Assembly (NCBI GenBank): GCA_947632355.1
Contig: CANROY010000024.1
Location: 1-16,082 of the forward strand
From: an uncultured Bacilli bacterium
Lineage (GTDB): Bacteria; Bacillota_I; Bacilli_A; RF39; UBA660
Direction of reading: 5' to 3'
Length of the DNA stretch: 16,082 nucleotides
Shown here: positions 1-7,057 of the stretch, one piece after another
Numbering within the stretch: the first letter of the stretch is position 1
Layout of the letters: every line of letters starts with the position of its first letter
Position numbers and translations under genes: made by a program
Notes under the pieces: model-generated
What the model was told of the DNA's origin: nothing
The model's input: only the letters and a program-made list of their open reading frames with translations
Database searches by the model: none

Positions 1-1338
1 ATTAAATTTAGTGGGGCTTATTGGAAGGGGGATGTAAACAACAAAGTTTTACAAAGAATCTATGGCGTTTGCTTTCCAACCGAAGAAGAATTGAATGCTT
101 ACTTAGAAGAACTAGAAGAAGCCAAAAATAGAGACCATCGTAAACTTGGAAAAGAATTAAATATTTTTATGACTCACGATTTAGTAGGAAAAGGACTTCC
201 TATGTATTTACCAAATGGTTATATTATTTGGGAAGAGTTAGAAAACTACATTAAAGGAAAAGAAAAGAAACTTGGTTATAAACACGTTTTAACACCACCT
301 CTTGGAAATGTGGAACTTTATAAAACAAGTGGACACTGGGACCACTATCAAGAAAATATGTTTCCAAAAATGGAAGTTGAGGGAGAAGAGTTTGTTCTTC
401 GCCCTATGAATTGTCCTCATCATATGATGATTTATGCTAATGATATTCATTCTTATCGTGATTTACCACTTCGTATTGGAGAAATTGCAAGAGATTGTCG
501 TTTTGAAGCAAGTGGGGCGTTAAAAGGAATTGAAAGAGTCAGAAGTTTTTGTCAAAATGATGCCCATCTATTTGTAACTCCAGAACAAATCGAAAGTGAA
601 TTTAAGTCCGTTGTGGATTTAATACTAGAAGTCTATAACGAACTTGGTATAAAAGATTACCATTTTGAACTTTCTTTACGAGATAAAGAAGATAAAGTAA
701 AATACTATCCGGATGATGAAATGTGGAACAATGCCGAAGATACCTTACGTAAAGTTTTAAACGATATTGGTATTTCTTACGTTGAAAAAATAGGGGAAGC
801 CGCTTTTTACGGACCAAAATTAGATGTTCAAGTACGCCCTGCTGTAGGAAATGAGTACACGCTCTCTACGTGTCAACTTGATTTTTGTTTACCAATGAAA
901 TTTGATTTAAAATATGTGGATTGTGATGGCGAAAAGAAAACACCGGTTGTTTTACATAGAGCCATTTTAGGAAGCATCGACCGTTTTATTGCTTACTATT
1001 TAGAGGAAACAAAAGGTGCTCTACCAACATGGTTAAGTCCTGTACAAGTTAATATTTTACCCGTTAATAACGAATACCACTTGGAATACGCTACAAAAGT
1101 ATATGAGGCTTTACAAACGGAAGAGATACGTGTCGAACTTGATAAACGTGAAGAAAAAGTTGGTTATCGTATGCGTGAATCGGTAATGAGAAAAATTCCA
1201 TTTACTCTTATTTTAGGTCAAAAAGAAGTAGAAAATGAAACGATTTCTTATCGTAAATATGGTAGTGAAGAAACAACAACAGTATCGTTAGATGAATTTA
1301 TAACGACTTTAAAAGAAACCATTAAAAATCATAAATAA
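1..1338 (+). CDS. thrS: Threonyl-tRNA synthetase, C-terminal part (5' end outside window)
   Basis: Class II synthetase that charges tRNA-Thr in the cytoplasm. The frame is open from base 1 with no start codon, and its first residues (SGAYWKGD, then LQRIYGVCF) already match the start of the ThrRS catalytic core, so the TGS and editing domains lie upstream of the window. In the 445 visible residues, motif 2 holds RPMNCPHHMMIY near 134-145. The three zinc ligands that select threonine are present: Cys138, His189 (in NDAH) and His319 (in VLHRA). Motif 3 follows (HRAILGSIDRFI), then the anticodon-binding domain from about residue 345 to the end. A TTG at base 91 is an internal leucine codon, not a start. 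No clear terminator follows; the next gene has its own promoter. Identification is secure. Confidence 0.97.
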   Translation: MKFSGAYWKGDVNNKVLQRIYGVCFPTEEELNAYLEELEEAKNRDHRKLGKELNIFMTHDLVGKGLPMYLPNGYIIWEELENYIKGKEKKLGYKHVLTPPLGNVELYKTSGHWDHYQENMFPKMEVEGEEFVLRPMNCPHHMMIYANDIHSYRDLPLRIGEIARDCRFEASGALKGIERVRSFCQNDAHLFVTPEQIESEFKSVVDLILEVYNELGIKDYHFELSLRDKEDKVKYYPDDEMWNNAEDTLRKVLNDIGISYVEKIGEAAFYGPKLDVQVRPAVGNEYTLSTCQLDFCLPMKFDLKYVDCDGEKKTPVVLHRAILGSIDRFIAYYLEETKGALPTWLSPVQVNILPVNNEYHLEYATKVYEALQTEEIRVELDKREEKVGYRMRESVMRKIPFTLILGQKEVENETISYRKYGSEETTTVSLDEFITTLKETIKNHK

Positions 1339-1353
1339 TTAAGGTTATTTCCC

Positions 1354-1381
1354 TTGCTTATTCTATAAATTATGTTATACT
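1354..1381 (+). promoter_or_regulatory. Promoter for the HD-domain gene and serS
   Basis: A -35-like TTGCTT at 1354-1359 and TATACT at 1376-1381 are 16 bases apart. TG at 1373-1374 makes this an extended -10 (TGnTATACT). Predicted transcription starts near 1388, about 20 bases before the HD gene. Confidence 0.65.
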
Positions 1382-1408
1382 AATCATAAGTAGTAGTGGG
1401 GGATATTT

Positions 1409-1954
1409 ATGATGTGGGGTAGAATTACAAAGTATTTTACATTACAAGAATTAAATAGAATGGCTTCTTGGGATAAAGAAATGGATGTTAATAAAGCCTT
1501 AGCCATTGTTGGACGTGTCTATGCCGAAAAATTAGATAAATCGGGGAATGTAGAATTATGTCATTTTATTAATGTAAGTAATAGTGGAATTTCCGAAGAA
1601 GCAAAAATTGTAGGCTTATTACACGATGTAGTGGAAGATGGTTATATTGATTTAAGAGATTTACTCTTTTTGGGTTTTGCAAATGACGTTATTGAAGCCG
1701 TTCGTATTGTTAGTCGTGATAAAAATAGATACCCTACTTATGAAGAGTATATATACTCTGTTATTGATTCTAATAATGTACTAGCTATAGAAACTAAATT
1801 AAATGATATAAAAGATAATATAAGTCCTAGAAGAATTATGGATTTACCAAAACCAAAACAAGAGAAAGCCATCAAAAAATATACTTGGGCACTGCCTCTT
1901 GTTTATCAAGCATATCAAGATTGTATTTCAATAAAAAGGAGAAAAAGAAAATGA
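1409..1954 (+). CDS. Small HD-domain phosphohydrolase, RelA/SpoT-hydrolase-like
   Basis: Single-domain protein of 181 residues resembling the (p)ppGpp hydrolase half of Rel/SpoT and stand-alone alarmone hydrolases. Expected metal and active-site residues are in order: His52 (LCHF), His72-Asp73 plus Glu76-Asp77 in LLHDVVED, and KLNDIKDN at 130-137 matching the family's KLxDRxxN signature. No synthetase, TGS or ACT domain follows. This HD family manganese hydrolase could act on ppGpp-like nucleotides, but the substrate cannot be read from sequence. The start is ATG 1409 or the adjacent ATG 1412; the ribosome site is GGGGGA at 1398-1403. The stop overlaps the serS start as ATGA, which implies translational coupling with a tRNA synthetase. 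The basic tail (KRRKRK) partly encodes the serS ribosome site. Fold assignment is fairly sure; function is not. Confidence 0.75.
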   Translation: MMWGRITKYFTLQELNRMASWDKEMDVNKALAIVGRVYAEKLDKSGNVELCHFINVSNSGISEEAKIVGLLHDVVEDGYIDLRDLLFLGFANDVIEAVRIVSRDKNRYPTYEEYIYSVIDSNNVLAIETKLNDIKDNISPRRIMDLPKPKQEKAIKKYTWALPLVYQAYQDCISIKRRKRK

Positions 1955-3240
1955 TAGATATTGAATTAATTCGTAAGAATAAAGATGTCGTAAAAGAAAA
2001 TATTAAAAAGAAATTTCAAGAACAAAAACTTCCTTTGGTTGATGAAGTTTATGAGGAAGATATTGTACTACGTGAAACCCAAACCAAAGCCGACAAATTA
2101 AAAAGTGAACGCAATCAATTCAGTGAACAAATTGGACTTTTGATGCGTGATAAAAAGATTGAAGAAGCAAACAACTTAAAAGAAAAAGTAACCAGTATGA
2201 AAGAAGAAATTGAGTCTTTAGAAGCAAAAGAACAAGACCTACGTTCTTCTATTAAAAGTAAAATGATGCTAATACCCAATATGATTGCAGAAGATGTTCC
2301 AATTGGAAAAGATGATTCTTGCAACGTAGAAGAAGAAAGATTTGGAGAACCTATTGTTCCGGATTTTGAAATTCCTTACCATTCTGATATTATGGAAAGT
2401 TTTAATGGCCTTGATAAAGATGCAGCAGGAAGAGTAAGCGGTAATGGTTTTTACTACTTGATGGGTGATATTGCAAGACTTCATTCTGCGGTACTTGCTT
2501 ATGCCAGAGATTTTATGATTGACAAAGGATTTACTTATTGTATACCTCCTTTTATGATTCATAGTGATGCAGTAGATGGGGTTATGTCTTTCGAAGAAAA
2601 AGATAATATGATGTATAAAATTGAAGGAGAAGATTTATACTTAATTGGTACAAGTGAACACTCTATGATTGCTAAGTTTAAAGACCAAATCTTAAAAGAA
2701 AATGAACTTCCGATTACAATGACTTCTTATTCTCCTTGTTTTCGTAAAGAAGTAGGAGCTCACGGCATTGAAGAACGTGGAGTATACCGAATTCATCAAT
2801 TTGAAAAACAAGAAATGATTGTTATTTGTAAACCAGAAGAAAGTGATGCTTGGTACGATAAAATGTGGAATTATTCTGTTGAACTGTTTAGAAGTTTAGA
2901 TATTCCGGTACGTAAACTAGTTTGTTGTAGTGGAGATTTAGCAGACTTAAAGTATCGTTCTTGTGATATTGAGGCTTGGAGTCCAAGACAACAAAAATAC
3001 TTTGAAGTTTGTTCTTGCTCTAATTTAACAGATGCTCAAGCAAGAAGACTTTCTATTCGTTATAAAAAAGAAGATGGAAGTAAGGTATTTGCTCATACTT
3101 TAAATAATACGGTAATTGCTCCACCTCGTATGTTAATTGCATTCTTAGAGAACAATTTACAAAGTGATGGTAGTGTACTAATACCAAAAGTCTTACAACC
3201 TTATATGGGCGGTAAAGAAAAAATTGAAAAGAAAAAGTAA
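1951..3240 (+). CDS. serS: Seryl-tRNA synthetase, archaeal-like variant
   Basis: Class II enzyme charging tRNA-Ser (and tRNA-Sec if present), 429 residues. The ATG at 1951 is chosen because AAGGAG at 1936-1941 sits nine bases upstream and the N-terminus MIDIELIRKN is typical; a longer frame runs back into the HD gene. Residues 1-110 form the long antiparallel coiled-coil arm that grips tRNA-Ser. The core has GTSEHSM at 233-239, motif 2 around FRKEVGAHG to HQFEKQEM (264-289) and motif 3 around NNTVIAPPRMLIAFLE (385-400). Most bacterial SerRS have GSGLAVGRTL in motif 3 and AGSAGRDTRG in motif 2; the versions here look more like archaeal or eukaryotic SerRS, which hints at transfer or a rare bacterial subtype. 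It is the last gene of the HD-serS unit. Function is secure; ancestry is inferred. Confidence 0.95.
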   Translation: MIDIELIRKNKDVVKENIKKKFQEQKLPLVDEVYEEDIVLRETQTKADKLKSERNQFSEQIGLLMRDKKIEEANNLKEKVTSMKEEIESLEAKEQDLRSSIKSKMMLIPNMIAEDVPIGKDDSCNVEEERFGEPIVPDFEIPYHSDIMESFNGLDKDAAGRVSGNGFYYLMGDIARLHSAVLAYARDFMIDKGFTYCIPPFMIHSDAVDGVMSFEEKDNMMYKIEGEDLYLIGTSEHSMIAKFKDQILKENELPITMTSYSPCFRKEVGAHGIEERGVYRIHQFEKQEMIVICKPEESDAWYDKMWNYSVELFRSLDIPVRKLVCCSGDLADLKYRSCDIEAWSPRQQKYFEVCSCSNLTDAQARRLSIRYKKEDGSKVFAHTLNNTVIAPPRMLIAFLENNLQSDGSVLIPKVLQPYMGGKEKIEKKK

Positions 3241-3256
3241 TGTTAGTATCAAATTA

Positions 3257-3314
3257 AAAAAGAAGTATATAATAATTTTTTAAAAGCAAAGAATTTATTA
3301 TAATACTTCTTTTT
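3257..3314 (+). terminator. serS hairpin terminator
   Basis: The left arm 3257-3275 and right arm 3295-3314 pair over about 19 bases with one bulged base. The right arm ends in CTTCTTTTT, giving a U-rich exit. The stem is AT-rich but long. Because the left arm starts with a run of A, the hairpin could also end transcription on the other strand, although no gene lies there to need it. Confidence 0.75.
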
Positions 3315-3472
3315 CCAATTCAACCAAAAAACTTTTTATTTAATTATATTTTATATTTAGTGACATTGATAATATATATGATGGAATTAAAAGTGAATAC
3401 TAAAATTATTTACTGTCATTGTAAAAAAGTGGCAAGAATGCCAAAAAAATACAATGATATTGAAAAAAGACC
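3315..3472. other. Intergenic stretch between serS and the orphan gene
   Basis: With the flanking terminator and promoter this gene-free interval spans 3241-3534 (294 bases). It is very AT-rich. Apart from the serS terminator, the nested inverted repeat at 3414-3459 and the promoter at 3473-3500, I see no RNA gene or credible ORF in it. A 35-codon frame at 3378-3485 has no ribosome site. Confidence 0.5.
3414..3459. repeat. Nested inverted repeat upstream of the orphan gene promoter
   Basis: The outer arms 3414-3423 (TGTCATTGTA) and 3450-3459 (TACAATGATA) pair over ten bases with one G-T wobble. Inside them, TGGCA 3430-3434 and TGCCA 3439-3443 form a second hairpin with an AGAA loop. The two stems are separated by runs of A. 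On the minus strand the inner hairpin is followed by a T run, like a weak terminator, but no minus-strand gene needs one. It lies 13 bases before the -35 box of the next gene, so an operator or RNA element is possible. Confidence 0.5.
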
Positions 3473-3500
3473 TTTACAATTTTAAAAAAAGAATTATAAT
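3473..3500 (+). promoter_or_regulatory. Promoter of the orphan 160-residue gene
   Basis: TTTACA at 3473-3478 and a perfect TATAAT at 3495-3500 are separated by 16 bases. The predicted start near 3507 leaves a leader of about 28 bases before the ATG at 3535. It lies downstream of the alternative upstream ATG at 3454, which argues against that longer start. Confidence 0.75.
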
Positions 3501-3534
3501 AATAACCATATTTGTAAAGGGGGGGAGGCCTATA

Positions 3535-4017
3535 ATGACTGAATTTAAAATAGCTATGGAGCAAAGTAGAACAGCTTTTAATAATTTTTCTATGCTTTGT
3601 ACTGCATTAAAAGATTATTCTTATGATAAATCGGATGAACAAGCACAAAAATTAAAAAATATTATTAAATTAATTAGGGTTGGAATGCCATTACCGAGTG
3701 GTAGATATGGTAACGCCCTTGCTGTTGCATTAGAAATGCAACTATATCAAGGAGCATTATTAATAATTGAAAATGCTGAAGAATTAGAAATTGATTTAAA
3801 CCACATTTCTAGTGAATTAGGTGGTAAAAATGCTTGGGGCGTTAAGGATACTTTTCTATTATCACAATTAGGATTTGATAAAAAGAAAATAGAGGCTAAT
3901 GATAATTTTTATAAAGATTTTCCTTGGTTCATAGAATCAAATAATGCCAATATTGATGCTGCTTCAAAAATAGAGAAACTAATACAAGAGAAAATGGAAA
4001 GTAAAACCATGCATTAA
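3535..4017 (+). CDS. Unrecognised 160-residue protein, possibly ankyrin-like
   Basis: I do not recognise the family. The ATG at 3535 is preferred over the in-frame ATG at 3454 because a G-rich ribosome site (GGAGG at 3524-3528, in a run of seven G then AGG) is six bases upstream and the only good promoter lies between the two candidates. The product is soluble, with no signal peptide or membrane segment, and looks mostly helical. Residues 58-90 (from YGNALAVAL to ENAEELEIDLN) have the helix-turn-helix rhythm of a single ankyrin-like repeat, but this is weak. It has its own promoter and terminator and shares no operon with either neighbour, so it is a stand-alone gene. Whether it was acquired cannot be judged from composition alone. 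Confidence 0.7.
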   Translation: MTEFKIAMEQSRTAFNNFSMLCTALKDYSYDKSDEQAQKLKNIIKLIRVGMPLPSGRYGNALAVALEMQLYQGALLIIENAEELEIDLNHISSELGGKNAWGVKDTFLLSQLGFDKKKIEANDNFYKDFPWFIESNNANIDAASKIEKLIQEKMESKTMH

Positions 4018-4039
4018 GAGTTCAAAGTAACTCTTTTTT
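4016..4039 (+). terminator. Terminator of the orphan gene
   Basis: AAGAGTT at 4016-4022 pairs with AACTCTT at 4029-4035 around a six-base loop and runs into six T (4034-4039). The stem begins inside the stop codon. Confidence 0.85.
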
Positions 4040-4040
4040 C

Positions 4041-4069
4041 TTTTCATTTCTTAAAAAAAGTGCTATAGT
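4041..4069 (+). promoter_or_regulatory. Promoter of the three-gene 4097-7936 operon
   Basis: A weak -35 (TTTTCA 4041-4046) and TATAGT at 4064-4069 are 17 bases apart, with TG at 4061-4062 making an extended -10. A strong ribosome site GGAGGG at 4082-4087 lies nine bases before the ATG at 4097. Confidence 0.55.
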
Positions 4070-4096
4070 AAATAAAAGTTCGGAGGGTTTTAGGAT

Positions 4097-6169
4097 ATGA
4101 ATTTAGATAAGTTAGAACAACAATTATATGAAATAGAACAACAAATAAAAGGTACTGACTTAAAAAATGTAGAAAATATACAAAAGAAATTACAAAAAAA
4201 GTTAAAATATTTAAAATGCAGAAAATCAAAATTTAAAAAAGATGAAGTAGAATATAGCGAAATTAAACAGGTTATTGCTACTATTACTAGATTGAAAAAG
4301 ATAATTGCAAGACAAAAAAATCCTTTGTATAGCCTAGAAAATTTTCCCTTATATCATTTAGATAGTAATAAAGTTATAGATACTTTTGATACAATTGTAA
4401 ATATCAATCTTCCGAAAGAAGAAAAAATTTATTTTTTACAAATAAAAATATATGAATTGGAACAACAAATTGAAAAAATATCAAAGCAAATCAGTTTTTT
4501 ACAAAAAAGAAAAAAAGAGGCACTAGAAATAGTAAAAGATTATTCTCAAGTTCATAAAATTGAACAAATGATAAGAGAAAATGAAAAAAATAAATATGAA
4601 TTAAAAGAAATGATTCGAAAATGTAAAAGTGCAATTCTTTCTTTAAAAGATGTAAGAGTCAATTATAGACATCAAAAACGTAGTAAAATAAAAGAAAATC
4701 CTAAACAAGAACACAATGAATACTATCAAATTTTAGTAGAACTTTTTGATAATGAAGAAAACTATTATTTTATTAAAAATTTAATTATCCAAAATAAACA
4801 GTTTTTAAATGCTCGAAAAAACGGAAATTCGATTCTTTTAGAGATTTTGGATCGTTTTATTTTAAATAGCAAAAAGGCTTTAATGAATCAAAAATTAGAA
4901 TTTCAAAATCCGGACTTTTATTTTGGACTTTTCAAAGAATTTTTAAATCACGATGTAAATCTTACTTCTAAAGAAAAAGAAACAATTGATGAAAGAATAA
5001 AAAAATTTCTTTCTTATGTGAATAAAAAGAAATATAAGGATTATTCAGAAATATGTAATGCTATGCGTAATTTAATTTCTGAAAAAGATAATCAAGAGTT
5101 TCATACCTATTTTGATGCCCATTGTATAGAAACCTTTAAAAAAGATTCTTTACATAGCAATCGTGCAAATTTAACAAAAGAATACTTAGAAAAATTAAAT
5201 AAACAAATTACAGAAGTGCAAGAAGAATACTTTACACAATATGGTCAAATGCCTACAATCGATGTTTTAGAAAAATTGTGCCATTGTAAAATTTTTGATA
5301 TTCATAATAGCCAATATATTTCAAGTACTTTCTATTTAGAAGGTCAAAAATATGCTTTTAGTTATGGTTATGATAGAGAGTATAATACATATTTACGAAT
5401 ACATGTATTTGACACAACATTTGTTAGTGAAGATAGTAATTTGTATCGTGAAATGACCAATTATAAAAAAGGCAAATCAGAATCTATTCATTCGATTTTA
5501 TCTTTTAGAAATGGAGAACAAGCACCTGCTTTTACGTATCAATTGAAAATATTAAAGAATGGTCGGGTTTCTTCTTTCAAAATGTTTAATAGTATAATAA
5601 AAGTCGATAGAGTGATTAAGAATAAAGATTGGTTTTCCTACCGCGAAGATGGAAAGTTAAAACACTTGGCAGGTCTTTTACATATAATTTCTCAAGACTA
5701 CAATATAGAAGAATCATACCTAAATAATTCTAGTGTTGAACAAACGATTGATACGGTTTTAAACGCTGAAATCAAAAGAATTATTGAAAAAAATAATTTG
5801 CCAACTTTATATGCCATTCATAAAAATCGTAAGGAAGAAGATATGGTTCGTGAATATGGTAAAGTTTGTCAATATTTAAGTAAAATTTCAAGGGAAGAAG
5901 TGGAAGAGTTTTATAACTTGTTTGTTCAATCCAAAACGTATGAGTTTTATTCAACGGTTCCAATGTATGAAACTCATGTTTTCTTAGATCCAAGTAGTTT
6001 GTTAGGTTACTTAGAACTATTTGTTTTAAAAGCCTATACTAGAGGAGTATCAACGAAACAAATAGAGGAACAATATTTACCAATTTTTAAAGAGTTAGAA
6101 ACAGAATTAAATCAAGAAGATACCTATATGAAGTATCAAACAAAAAAATATTTAGAAAAAGTGAAGTAG
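4097..6169 (+). CDS. Large coiled-coil protein with a degenerate RNase II/R-like (RNB) domain
   Basis: Cytoplasmic-looking protein of 690 residues without signal peptide or membrane segment. Residues 1-200 are charged and helical, with coiled-coil stretches near 1-75 and 105-190. A helical middle follows to about 390. Residues 400-655 echo RNB exonuclease landmarks in the right order: YLRIHVFDTTFVSEDSNLYRE (432-452) resembles the VHIADVS...PLDREA segment. KNGRVSSFKMFNSII (487-501) resembles GRVxxYEIFESVI, NNLPTLYAIHK (566-576) resembles LPxLYRVHE, and DPSSLLGYLEL (631-641) sits where HFTSPIRRYPDL belongs. The catalytic aspartates (DGEDARDFDDA) are replaced by a segment near 402-412 without Asp, and the SPIRRY arginines are gone. 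If homologous, it is a dead nuclease, perhaps an RNA-binding scaffold. It heads an operon with two paralogues seven bases downstream. The RNB relationship is inference. Confidence 0.8.
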   Translation: MNLDKLEQQLYEIEQQIKGTDLKNVENIQKKLQKKLKYLKCRKSKFKKDEVEYSEIKQVIATITRLKKIIARQKNPLYSLENFPLYHLDSNKVIDTFDTIVNINLPKEEKIYFLQIKIYELEQQIEKISKQISFLQKRKKEALEIVKDYSQVHKIEQMIRENEKNKYELKEMIRKCKSAILSLKDVRVNYRHQKRSKIKENPKQEHNEYYQILVELFDNEENYYFIKNLIIQNKQFLNARKNGNSILLEILDRFILNSKKALMNQKLEFQNPDFYFGLFKEFLNHDVNLTSKEKETIDERIKKFLSYVNKKKYKDYSEICNAMRNLISEKDNQEFHTYFDAHCIETFKKDSLHSNRANLTKEYLEKLNKQITEVQEEYFTQYGQMPTIDVLEKLCHCKIFDIHNSQYISSTFYLEGQKYAFSYGYDREYNTYLRIHVFDTTFVSEDSNLYREMTNYKKGKSESIHSILSFRNGEQAPAFTYQLKILKNGRVSSFKMFNSIIKVDRVIKNKDWFSYREDGKLKHLAGLLHIISQDYNIEESYLNNSSVEQTIDTVLNAEIKRIIEKNNLPTLYAIHKNRKEEDMVREYGKVCQYLSKISREEVEEFYNLFVQSKTYEFYSTVPMYETHVFLDPSSLLGYLELFVLKAYTRGVSTKQIEEQYLPIFKELETELNQEDTYMKYQTKKYLEKVK

Positions 6170-6175
6170 ATTTAT

Positions 6176-7045
6176 ATGGATAAAATTGAAAAAGAAATGT
6201 ATAAATATTCTATAAAAATAAAAGAATACTATTCTAAAATGTATGAAACTGGATCTATTGATGCTCATTTAAAGGATTTTCTTTTTCTTTTAAAAGAAGA
6301 AAAGCATCTTTATCAATCTTTATCTAGTGGGCAACTAGCAAATTATGTTAATATGATTTCAGATTTTCAAAATAATGATATTATTAATGTTATGCTTGGT
6401 AATTCTCCTTTTGATTTTCTATTTCGTATGATTAATAGGCTTCAATATTACTTAATTGGAAGAAGTATGTATTCGGAAGATTTTGAGATGGATATGATTT
6501 CACCCACTGTTTTAATGCATGCTAAGTGTAGTTATCTTTATAACGAAACTTTATTTGAGCATCTTTTTCATTACTACCATTTTTTTATGAATATACAGAA
6601 AGAAAATAAGAACTCCTTTTTGCAATCTTTATTACTAACGGCATATACCTATGTACCTTTAGAAAATAGATTAGTACAATCTTTTTTAAATCAAGAACAA
6701 CATTTATCAAATGCAATAATGGAGTTTAGTGGTATAGAAAATATTCAAGAAAGTTTAGATAGAGATTTTTTTAAAGAATTGGATGCTTGCTTTGAATCTT
6801 TTATCAACACTGATTTTAAAGATATGTATCATAAAGAGGAAGAAGAAATAGAAATTTCTATTAGTCAAATCTTTTACTTAAGTCTTTATAGTTCAATTTC
6901 TAATACCGAAATGCGTAATGTATTTAGAAATCTTTATCAACCTGTGAATTTACCAAATTTGTCTTTAAAACATAAACAATTTTTAGATGAAATACAAAAA
7001 AATTTTACAGTATGTGAATATGAAAAACAATTTAAAATAAGATAG
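6176..7045 (+). CDS. Unrecognised helical protein, first of a tandem paralogue pair
   Basis: Protein of 289 residues, not recognised; rich in aromatic residues, predicted all-helical and soluble. It is clearly related to the next gene: both begin MDKI(E/Q)K, have EE...Y-SLS at residues 41-50, share FSGIxNIQExL (184-194 here), and end in a region with LS...FL-I-F. Length is nearly identical, so this is a whole-gene duplication. The start ATG at 6176 lies six bases after the stop of the 690-residue gene and has no convincing ribosome site, which suggests translational coupling to that gene. No catalytic motif is visible. The conserved operon position suggests the three products work together; that is inference. 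Confidence 0.8.
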   Translation: MDKIEKEMYKYSIKIKEYYSKMYETGSIDAHLKDFLFLLKEEKHLYQSLSSGQLANYVNMISDFQNNDIINVMLGNSPFDFLFRMINRLQYYLIGRSMYSEDFEMDMISPTVLMHAKCSYLYNETLFEHLFHYYHFFMNIQKENKNSFLQSLLLTAYTYVPLENRLVQSFLNQEQHLSNAIMEFSGIENIQESLDRDFFKELDACFESFINTDFKDMYHKEEEEIEISISQIFYLSLYSSISNTEMRNVFRNLYQPVNLPNLSLKHKQFLDEIQKNFTVCEYEKQFKIR

Positions 7046-7057
7046 GAGGAAAACAAA

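Noticed and set aside
1339..1353. Possible thrS terminator (AAATAA...TTATTT)
   Set aside because: The stem is short, all A-T, and lacks a T run; not strong enough to call.
3378..3485. 35-codon frame (MMELKVNTK...) with a CHC motif upstream of the orphan gene
   Set aside because: It has no ribosome site, overlaps the inverted repeat and the next gene's promoter, and the frame is open further upstream without a start, so it is probably chance in AT-rich DNA.
3454..3534. 27-residue N-terminal extension of the 160-residue protein
   Set aside because: The promoter at 3473-3500 lies inside it, and the good ribosome site serves the ATG at 3535.
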